Origin: Prevotellaceae bacterium
GTDB lineage: Bacteria > Bacteroidota > Bacteroidia > Bacteroidales > UBA932
Direction of reading: 5' to 3'
Assembly: GCA_031259655.1 (NCBI GenBank)
Contig: JAIRLF010000158.1
Span: forward strand, 1-5,212
Length of the DNA: 5,212 bases
The notes under the pieces are model-generated. The model had not been told where the DNA came from. It did not search any database and saw only the letters and a list, made by a program, of their open reading frames with translations. Position numbers and translations under genes: made by a program. Each line of letters starts with the position of its first letter. The first letter of the stretch is position 1. Shown here piece by piece: positions 1-5,212 of this stretch.

Positions 1-1
1 T

Positions 2-106
2 GCAGATATTTTGGACGACGATTTGAAAACAACCGATACGGAAACAAGCATAGAACTGAACTTTGCCGTTTTAAAGTTTAAACATATCGTAAAACGTAAA
101 CAATAA
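2..106 (+). CDS. 3' end of an unidentified gene (last 34 codons)
   Basis: Frame 2 is open from the left edge to a TAA at 104-106 and gives 34 residues beginning ADILDDDLK and ending FKHIVKRKQ. The other two forward frames are closed by stops in this stretch. The fragment is acidic and threonine-rich first, then alternates hydrophobic residues and ends in a basic tail, as the C-terminus of a soluble or peripheral protein might. I recognise no family. The start and the bulk of the gene lie outside the window. It is followed by a 53-base AT-rich gap with no clear terminator before the next gene on the same strand, so the two might be co-transcribed. That this is coding is inferred only from the open frame and its position. 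Confidence 0.45.
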   Translation, partial: ADILDDDLKTTDTETSIELNFAVLKFKHIVKRKQ

Positions 107-159
107 AATAATAAATGGATTGTCTTAACAAAATGTATAATAATTATATAAAACAATAA

Positions 160-1071
160 ATGAATAATTTAAACGAATTAAAAGAATCTGTTCTTGCTAA
201 TAGCATCATTGACGAGCAGACAGTACGTCAGTTACGGGCAGTTATATTTGCCAACGGCGGGATGGACAAAGAAAAAGCGAATATCCTTTTTGAATTGAAG
301 GATACGTTTCTCGGCAAAAACAATCATTCGAGCTGGGAGATTTTTTTCATCGATTCTATCACGAGTTTTCTTTTGGACGACGAAGATTCGCCGGGCGAAA
401 TCGATGACAGCGAAGCGCAATGGTTACGCGCCAAAATTCAGTACGACGGAAAGTTAGGCAAAATCGACAAAGCCTTGCTTACGAATCTGAAACGAAAATC
501 GCTTAATTTCCCCGAAATTCTGCATTTTAAGAACAAGTCTGTTTTGATTTTCGAAGCGATACTGTTCAGTACAAGATTTGTTACCTTTTTGGCGGTGATA
601 GGTTCGATGTTAGCAGCTATTGCACTGTTTGTTATAAGCACGATTCAAGTAGCGGACGGGTTGATATATTTCGCAGATATAATAAAAGGAGACAAGACGG
701 ATTATGAACATTTGGTAGCAATATTCGTTTCATCTGTCGATGGTTATCTGTTTGCAACAGTGTTACTTATTTTCAGCATGGGGATATACGAACTGTTCAT
801 TAACAAAATCGACCTGGTAAGTAAACAGAAAGATTCGCGTCCGAACTGGTTGATAATAAACAGCATCGACGATTTGAAATCTTCGTTGGGAAAAGTAATT
901 TTGATGATTTTAATCGTCTCATTTTTTGAACATTCGTTAGAGATTAAGTATGGAACTATCAGCGACCTTTTGTTTTTAGGCATAGGAATACTGTTGATTG
1001 CCGCGGCGCTGTTTTTGACTCATGCTCACGGCAAACATAAAGAAAAAGGGACATACGACAAAAATCCCTGA
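160..1071 (+). CDS. TerB-like domain fused to UPF0114/YqhA-type membrane protein
   Basis: 303 residues in two parts. Residues 1-120 are soluble and helical and carry four related acidic units with the pattern D/N-G-x-(I/L/M)-D-x-x-E: around NSIIDEQTV (14-22), NGGMDKEKA (32-40), SPGEIDDSEAQWL (77-89) and YDGKLGKIDKALL (95-107). This arrangement resembles the TerB-like domains (tellurite-resistance family) common in Bacteroidota. Residues 125-290 resemble UPF0114/YqhA: an STRF segment leading into a first membrane helix (138-161), then SSVDGYLFATVLLIFSMGIYE (191-211), the loop FINKIDL (213-219), NWLIINSIDDLKSSLGKVI (229-247), and two further hydrophobic stretches (246-259 and 267-287). E. coli YqhA has the same VD...GYE...LDI...NWL...LK order. 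YqhA alone is about 165 residues, so the N-terminal domain is an addition. The tail is basic and His-rich (HAHGKHKEK). Function is unestablished; an inner-membrane location is inferred. The ATG at 160 is chosen because the repeat homology starts almost at once. No Shine-Dalgarno is present. Confidence 0.8.
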   Translation: MNNLNELKESVLANSIIDEQTVRQLRAVIFANGGMDKEKANILFELKDTFLGKNNHSSWEIFFIDSITSFLLDDEDSPGEIDDSEAQWLRAKIQYDGKLGKIDKALLTNLKRKSLNFPEILHFKNKSVLIFEAILFSTRFVTFLAVIGSMLAAIALFVISTIQVADGLIYFADIIKGDKTDYEHLVAIFVSSVDGYLFATVLLIFSMGIYELFINKIDLVSKQKDSRPNWLIINSIDDLKSSLGKVILMILIVSFFEHSLEIKYGTISDLLFLGIGILLIAAALFLTHAHGKHKEKGTYDKNP

Positions 1072-1107
1072 AACGTGATTTTCATGATTTTTCTGCACAA
1101 ATCGGTG

Positions 1108-1133
1108 TTGTTTCAGAAAAATATGTAACTTTA
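1108..1133 (+). promoter_or_regulatory. candidate Bacteroidetes-type promoter of the Rpn-family gene
   Basis: TAACTTTA at 1126-1133 matches the Bacteroidetes -7 consensus TAnnTTTG at every fixed base but the last. A TTG lies upstream at 1108-1110. The 15-base spacing is shorter than the roughly 19 usual for the -33 element, so the upstream half is doubtful. The site lies 18 bases before the ATG at 1152, in the only gap of the window large enough for a conventional promoter between complete genes. It would give a very short leader. Identification is by eye. Confidence 0.35.
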
Positions 1134-1151
1134 CACAAAATTTCGAAAAGA

Positions 1152-2132
1152 ATGGCACAAAAGAACAACAGGAATAAAAAGGAAGACAAAGAGGAGAAGG
1201 AATTTCCGACTCCACAGATTTTCATGAACATAAAGACCGATTATGGATTTAAGACAGTATTCGGGAATAAAGTGTTGTTGATAGCGTTCGTGAATGCATT
1301 GTTGATATTGCCCGAACCGATTGAAGATGTGGAATATCTTCCTTTGGAACAGTTGGGACATTCGGAAAAAACTCGCAAAGCAATTTATGACGTATATGTT
1401 AAAACGACAAACGGCCAGCATTTCATAATTGAAATGCAAATCGTAGAACAGTCGTATTTTATCGACAGGATGCTGTTTTATGCAAGCCATTCGACAATCA
1501 GTCAGGCTCCGAAAGGCAAAATAACAATAACTGACGCACAGGGCAAAACAGTAAAGAAAAAATGGAATTATAAAATAGACGGCGTGTATATGATAACCAT
1601 TTTGGATTTCGTTATGTTTAAGGAAGATATAGCCAAAGATATAATAATCGAATACGTGGAAATGGTACGCCGGATAGCTAAATTAGTATTTACCGAAAAA
1701 TATCAGTCTGTGATAATCGAATTACCAAAATTCACCAAGACTCTTGAAGAATTATCGGATAACGTTATCGAAATATGGCTATATTCGATTATACACATGG
1801 AAGAAATGACGTCATGTCCCGAAGTAGCGGCTAAAGATGCAGTATTGAAAGAATTATACGAAACAGCAAGATTAAATAAATTAACAAAAGAAGATATGGA
1901 AACATATAGAAAAAGCGTATTGGAGTACGACGATGTACGTAGCGCTATGGATTGTGCAGAAGAACGAGGTCGAGTAGAAGGTCGAATAGAAGGTCGAGTA
2001 GAAGGTCGAATAGAAGAGCGAAACAAGTTTGTGAACTATCTTTATAATCACAAAATAATGAGTCTTAAGCAGATTGCTGAATTTACGGGTCTCACGGAGA
2101 AAGAAGTTTTCGAGATTATTGATACACCGTGA
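1152..2132 (+). CDS. Rpn family PD-(D/E)XK nuclease / putative transposase
   Basis: 326 residues. After a lysine- and glutamate-rich leader (1-24) comes the family's opening motif, DYGFKTVFGNK (30-40), followed by a helix (AFVNALL) and the beta strands of a PD-(D/E)XK core. Asp80 in IYDVYVKTTNG and Glu94-x-Gln96 in FIIEMQ fit the D...E-x-Q active site of the Rpn / PDDEXK_2 group, so the nuclease looks intact. The VYMITILDFVMF strand (145-156) is also typical. The tail has a glutamate/arginine repeat GRVEGRIE twice (273-288) and a helix-turn-helix-like end (SLKQIAEFTGLTEKEVFEII, 304-323). Known relatives cleave DNA and promote RecA-independent recombination, and some act as toxin-like phage defence; the role here is inferred. 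An alternative start at Met25 (1224) would remove the charged leader. The ATG at 1152 is kept because it follows the candidate promoter and is the first in frame. The gene looks visibly AT-richer, with many ATA codons, than the ATPase downstream. Confidence 0.87.
   Translation: MAQKNNRNKKEDKEEKEFPTPQIFMNIKTDYGFKTVFGNKVLLIAFVNALLILPEPIEDVEYLPLEQLGHSEKTRKAIYDVYVKTTNGQHFIIEMQIVEQSYFIDRMLFYASHSTISQAPKGKITITDAQGKTVKKKWNYKIDGVYMITILDFVMFKEDIAKDIIIEYVEMVRRIAKLVFTEKYQSVIIELPKFTKTLEELSDNVIEIWLYSIIHMEEMTSCPEVAAKDAVLKELYETARLNKLTKEDMETYRKSVLEYDDVRSAMDCAEERGRVEGRIEGRVEGRIEERNKFVNYLYNHKIMSLKQIAEFTGLTEKEVFEIIDTP
1968..2015 (+). repeat. in-frame tandem repeat, 2 x 24 bp (4 x 12 bp), in the Rpn tail
   Basis: Four 12-bp units, ggtcgagtagaa alternating with ggtcgaatagaa, so that 1968-1991 and 1992-2015 are identical 24-mers. 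They begin on a codon boundary and encode GRVE-GRIE-GRVE-GRIE (residues 273-288). A degenerate continuation, gagcga, follows. Because the unit is a multiple of three, gain or loss of copies changes the tail length without shifting the frame. Charged glycine-rich repeats between the nuclease core and the C-terminal end are a recurrent feature of this family. Confidence 0.95.
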
Positions 2133-2167
2133 TTTTCGCTTGAGTTTATTTGAAAAAAATTAGAATC

Positions 2168-2488
2168 ATGACCGAGTTCGAAGAAAAAAAAGAAGAAAAA
2201 AAAGAAGAAGACGACGACGCAAAACGCGATTCGCGCAATGCAAAAATTCACGGCTGGCTGACGTTTTTTCTAATATCGCTTGGTCTCGGAGCAACGTTAA
2301 CGGTAATACTGGGTTTTGTAAACTTCTCATTATCTAACTATGACCTTGGATTGGGGGACTGGCTGATAACGACAGGGGCAGCTTGTGACGCAATTTTATT
2401 ATTAGGAATAGGATTTTTGGGGATGTACACAACAATTGCGTTTATACGGTATAAACCTAATGCCGTTGCTTTGGCAAAAGCGTATTAA
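2168..2488 (+). CDS. small two-helix membrane protein, possibly DUF2569-related
   Basis: 106 residues from the ATG at 2168. An in-frame TTG at 2150 would add six residues (MKKIRI), but ATG is preferred. Residues 1-27 are extremely charged (EEKK twice, then EEDDD), without a signal peptide. A first membrane helix starts with HGWLTFFLISLGLG (28-52), a short polar loop follows (SNYDLGLGDW, 56-65), then a second helix (66-93), then RYKPNAVALAKAY at the end. The GWL opening and the KPNAVxLxKxY segment resemble what I recall of DUF2569-like membrane proteins of Bacteroidales, which have four helices. If so, this one stops about half-way, directly after the KPNAV segment, and no continuation is seen in the next 46 bases. 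It may be a shortened gene or a separate two-helix family. It begins 35 bases after the Rpn stop and ends 46 bases before the ATPase start, with no terminator seen, so co-transcription is plausible. Function unknown. Confidence 0.7.
   Translation: MTEFEEKKEEKKEEDDDAKRDSRNAKIHGWLTFFLISLGLGATLTVILGFVNFSLSNYDLGLGDWLITTGAACDAILLLGIGFLGMYTTIAFIRYKPNAVALAKAY
2180..2203 (+). repeat. exact 12-bp tandem duplication with two A8 tracts
   Basis: The unit gaagaaaaaaaa occurs twice without mismatch (2180-2191 and 2192-2203), encoding EEKK-EEKK near the N-terminus of the small membrane protein. It contains A8 homopolymers at 2184-2191 and 2196-2203. Whole-unit slippage keeps the frame; a single-A gain or loss would break it only about ten codons into the gene. 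Confidence 0.95.
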
Positions 2489-2497
2489 AAATAAAAG

Positions 2498-2519
2498 AAC
2501 AACAAATAAACAACAAATA
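2498..2519 (+). repeat. exact 11-bp tandem duplication in the ATPase leader
   Basis: aacaacaaata occurs at 2498-2508 and again, immediately adjacent, at 2509-2519. The second copy ends 15 bases before the ATPase ATG, inside the 46-base A-rich gap that lacks a Shine-Dalgarno sequence. It may simply be replication slippage, or it may affect the spacing or accessibility of the translation start. No TAnnTTTG promoter is seen here. Confidence 0.9.
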
Positions 2520-2534
2520 AGTAAAAATTAGAAT

Positions 2535-5212
2535 ATGCAACAACATCATCATTACACAGGACTGACCGACGCCGAAGTGTTGGAAAGCCGTAAAAAACAT
2601 GGAGAAAACATTTTAACTCCTCCTGAAAAGGAATCTTTATGGGCGCAGTTTTTCGAGAAATTCACCGACCCGATTATTGTTATCCTATTGATTGCGCTTG
2701 CGTTATCTGTGGGCGTGTCGTTCTACGAATATTTTTCGGGACAACATGCCGGCATAAGCGCTTTTTTTGAACCGGCAGGTATCTTAATCGCTGTACTTTT
2801 GGCGACTGTGGTGGGTTTTTTCTTTGAATTGAGCGCTAACAAAAAGTTCGAAATATTGAACAAAGTGAACGACGACACATTAGTAAAAGTCATTCGCAAC
2901 GGGAATATTTGCCAGATTCCGAAAAAGGAAGTCGTTGTCGGCGACATTGTGATTCTGGAAACCGGCGAAGAAGTGCCTGCCGACGGCGAATTGCTTGAAG
3001 CCGTTTCCCTGCAAATCAACGAATCGACACTGACGGGCGAGCCGGTCATCAAAAAAACAACGAATCCTGCCGATTTCGAAAAGGACGCCACTTATCCGTC
3101 CAATCACGCCCTGAAAGGCACGACTGTCGCCGACGGACACGGCATCATGCAGGTCTCGACGGTAGGCGACGCCACCGAATACGGAAAAGTTTACGAAGGT
3201 TCGCAAATCGACAACAGCGTCGAAACGCCGCTGAATAAACAGTTAAACAGATTGGCGGATTTAATCACAAAAACAAGCTACGCTATTGCAATACTGATTA
3301 TTGCCGGACGATTGCTGGTTTATTTCCACGAATTGAACGCAGAGTTTGACTGGATAAGTTTTGGCGGTTACTTATTGAATACAATCATGATAGCGGTTAC
3401 GGTGATTGTGGTAGCGGTTCCCGAAGGTTTGCCGATGAGCGTTACTCTCAGTTTGGCATTGAGTATGAAACGTATGCTTTCGACAAACAACCTTGTCCGC
3501 AAAATGCACGCCTGCGAAACGATGGGCGCAGCAACCGTCATCTGTACCGATAAAACCGGGACGCTCACCCAAAACCAGATGAAAATCTATCAGACAAATT
3601 TCTACGGATGTGATAACGTTTTCAATACGGATACCGAAACCGGCAAATTAATCGCCGAAAGCATAGCCGTCAATTCTACTGCGTATCTGGATTTTTCGGA
3701 TACGGCAAAGGTGAAAGTCTTGGGAAATCCCACCGAAGGCGCTTTGTTGCTCTGGTTGCACGACCAAAAAGTCAACTATTTGCCTTTACGCGAAGACGCC
3801 GAAATCGTTGAACAACTGACTTTTTCGACGGAACGCAAGTATATGGCTACCGTCGTAAAATCTTCGTTACTCGGCAAAAAAATCCTGTTTGTCAAAGGCG
3901 CTCCGGAAATTGTTCTTGCTTTGTGTAAAAACGTGCCGGTCGCAAAAGAAGAAATCGGCGCTCAACTCTTGCAGTACCAGAATCAGGCGATGCGAACTCT
4001 GGGCTTTGCTTATCAATACATTGACAGCGACGATAGTTGCATTAAGGAAGGCGTTTTGTCGAACAATCTGAACCTGACATATCTGGGAATAGTCGCCATC
4101 TCCGACCCTATCCGCAAAGAAGTCCCCGACGCCGTGAAAAACTGTATCGACGCCGGAATCAGCGTTACAATCGTTACCGGCGATACGCCCGGGACAGCTA
4201 AGGAAATCGGCAGACAGATAGGTCTGTGGAACGAAAATGAACCTGACGTACATCATCTGACCGGCGCGGAATTTGCGGCTATGTCCGATGCCGAATTGCA
4301 GGAAAGGGTAGTCGATTTGAAGATTCTTTCGCGCGCGCGCCCGATGGATAAACAGCGTTTAGTGCAACTGTTGCAGGGTAAAGACCAGGTAGTTGCCGTA
4401 ACAGGCGACGGGACAAACGACGCCCCGGCGTTAAATGCGGCGCAGGTGGGGCTGTCGATGGGCGACGGCACTTCGGTCGCGAAAGAAGCCAGCGATATCA
4501 CTATCCTCGACAACTCGTTCAGCAGCATCTCGCGGGCTGTGATGTGGGGACGGTCGCTGTATCAGAATATCCAGCGTTTTGTCCTGTTCCAGATGACTAT
4601 CAACGTCGCCGCCTGTCTTATCGTGTTAATCGGCGCATTTCTCGGTACCGAATCGCCGCTGACGGTTACGCAAATGTTGTGGGTGAACCTGATTATGGAT
4701 ACTTTCGCTGCTCTGGCGCTGGCTTCGCTGCCCCCAAACGAGAAAGTGATGAAAAATAAACCCCGCAAAACAACCGACCATATCATCAGCCGACAAATGG
4801 CTAAAGGTATTCTTGGCGTCGGAATTGCTTTCGTGATACTGCTGTTCGGTCTGGTTCAGTATTTTAAACATGCCGATATCAAGTCGTTGACCGATTTCAA
4901 TGTCCTTGATTTTGTGCGTAATTTCTTTAATTTCGGTAGCGGCGACGGACTGTCTTCGTATGAGCTATCGCTGTTTTTCACGATTTTTGTGATGTTGCAA
5001 TTCTGGAACATGTTCAATGCTAAAGCGTTCATGACCGGTAAATCGGCGTTCAAATCGTTGAAAAACTGTAGCGGATTCTTGCTCATTGCAGTCGTTATCC
5101 TTGCCGGTCAATGGGTTATCGTAACAATAGGCGGAGAAATGTTTAACGTCGTGGCGCTCAAACTTCTTGACTGGGGAATTATTATCGCTTCTACGTCAAT
5201 TGTGCTGTGGAT
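2535..5212 (+). CDS. calcium-transporting P-type ATPase, PMCA type (3' end cut by window)
   Basis: The frame is open from ATG 2535 through 892 codons to the right edge. It is a P2-type ATPase that would pump Ca2+ out of the cytoplasm, forming an aspartyl-phosphate. Helices: M1 46-63, M2 79-98, M3 243-264, M4 277-300, M5 682-701, M6 711-731, then M7 757-777, M8 813-829, M9 846-866, and M10 running off the edge. Actuator loop TGEP is at 167-170 (Glu169 for dephosphorylation). M4 has PEGLP (Glu297). The phosphorylation motif DKTGTLT starts at Asp339. The nucleotide domain has KGAPE at 454-458. TGD is at 548-550, and TGDGTNDAPAL at 623-633 supplies the Mg-binding Asp625 and Asp629. M5 NVAA (Asn690) and M6 WVNLIMD (Asn718, Asp722) fit the single-site PMCA pattern, with alanine where SERCA has its second-site glutamate. 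Family length is near 900, so only a few residues should be missing. The start is the first ATG before the conserved YTGLTDAEVLESR N-terminus; no Shine-Dalgarno is seen. No frameshift was found reading codon by codon. Confidence 0.96.
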   Translation, partial: MQQHHHYTGLTDAEVLESRKKHGENILTPPEKESLWAQFFEKFTDPIIVILLIALALSVGVSFYEYFSGQHAGISAFFEPAGILIAVLLATVVGFFFELSANKKFEILNKVNDDTLVKVIRNGNICQIPKKEVVVGDIVILETGEEVPADGELLEAVSLQINESTLTGEPVIKKTTNPADFEKDATYPSNHALKGTTVADGHGIMQVSTVGDATEYGKVYEGSQIDNSVETPLNKQLNRLADLITKTSYAIAILIIAGRLLVYFHELNAEFDWISFGGYLLNTIMIAVTVIVVAVPEGLPMSVTLSLALSMKRMLSTNNLVRKMHACETMGAATVICTDKTGTLTQNQMKIYQTNFYGCDNVFNTDTETGKLIAESIAVNSTAYLDFSDTAKVKVLGNPTEGALLLWLHDQKVNYLPLREDAEIVEQLTFSTERKYMATVVKSSLLGKKILFVKGAPEIVLALCKNVPVAKEEIGAQLLQYQNQAMRTLGFAYQYIDSDDSCIKEGVLSNNLNLTYLGIVAISDPIRKEVPDAVKNCIDAGISVTIVTGDTPGTAKEIGRQIGLWNENEPDVHHLTGAEFAAMSDAELQERVVDLKILSRARPMDKQRLVQLLQGKDQVVAVTGDGTNDAPALNAAQVGLSMGDGTSVAKEASDITILDNSFSSISRAVMWGRSLYQNIQRFVLFQMTINVAACLIVLIGAFLGTESPLTVTQMLWVNLIMDTFAALALASLPPNEKVMKNKPRKTTDHIISRQMAKGILGVGIAFVILLFGLVQYFKHADIKSLTDFNVLDFVRNFFNFGSGDGLSSYELSLFFTIFVMLQFWNMFNAKAFMTGKSAFKSLKNCSGFLLIAVVILAGQWVIVTIGGEMFNVVALKLLDWGIIIASTSIVLW

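Noticed and set aside
136..141. TATAAT before the first complete gene as a sigma-70-type promoter
   Set aside because: No properly spaced TTG element is present, the surrounding region is generally A/T-only, and Bacteroidota promoters use a different -7 box.
1068..1116. Inverted repeat ctgaaac / gtttcag after the UPF0114 gene, as a terminator
   Set aside because: The 7-bp arms are separated by 35 bases, the stem is AT-rich, and no T run follows on the + strand. It is unlikely to terminate transcription.
1131..1490. Minus-strand open frame of 119 codons over the 5' part of the Rpn gene
   Set aside because: It is antisense to the conserved nuclease core, cysteine- and phenylalanine-rich without recognisable motifs, and would require an unsupported transcript.
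2150..2167. TTG start six codons upstream for the small membrane protein
   Set aside because: An ATG follows at 2168, TTG starts are rare, and the extra residues add no recognisable feature.
2048..2251. Minus-strand open frame of 67 codons with a long phenylalanine run
   Set aside because: The phenylalanines are the complement of the A-rich EEKK repeat and lysine codons of the + strand gene. It spans the junction of two well supported genes and resembles no protein.
2723..4256. Several minus-strand open frames of 66-129 codons across the ATPase
   Set aside because: They lie opposite a continuous ATPase frame with every P-type motif in place and are explained by its codon composition.
4330..4340. 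Alternating CG run of 11 bases inside the ATPase
   Set aside because: It encodes the SRARP stretch leading into PMDKQRL in the P domain, so it is explained by arginine and alanine codons; a structural role in DNA has no further support.

Overview
The window looks like a piece of a Bacteroidota (probably Bacteroidales) chromosome. The evidence is indirect: starts without Shine-Dalgarno sequences, AT-rich leaders, a near-match to the Bacteroidetes promoter box TAnnTTTG upstream of one gene, and protein types I associate with that phylum. These are a four-repeat TerB-like domain fused to a UPF0114/YqhA membrane domain, an Rpn/PD-(D/E)XK family protein, and a PMCA-type calcium ATPase. No RNA gene, CRISPR array, transposase of a classical insertion sequence or integrase is visible. 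All recognisable genes are on the + strand.

Layout: bases 2-106 are the last 34 codons of an unidentified gene. Bases 160-1071 encode a 303-residue membrane protein with an N-terminal soluble helical domain of TerB type and a C-terminal UPF0114/YqhA-like four-helix membrane domain. After an 80-base gap with a candidate promoter, bases 1152-2132 encode a 326-residue Rpn-family nuclease with apparently intact D...E-x-Q residues, an exactly duplicated 24-bp in-frame repeat in its tail, and a helix-turn-helix-like C-terminus. Bases 2168-2488 encode a 106-residue two-helix membrane protein whose charged N-terminus is built on an exact 12-bp duplication carrying two A8 tracts. An exact 11-bp tandem duplication lies in the leader of the last gene. 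From 2535 to the right edge runs an uninterrupted 892-codon P-type ATPase, the main gene of the window, probably lacking only its last few residues.

The last three genes are closely spaced (35 and 46 bases) without an evident terminator, so they could share a transcript, but no functional link among nuclease, small membrane protein and calcium pump is shown by the sequence. The ATPase would export calcium using ATP. The UPF0114 protein has no established function. The Rpn-like gene is the accessory element of most interest: relatives act in DNA cleavage, recombination and toxin-like phage defence, and the tail repeat suggests in-frame length variation. Three perfect short tandem duplications fall within about 550 bases (1968-2519), which suggests a slippage-prone stretch.
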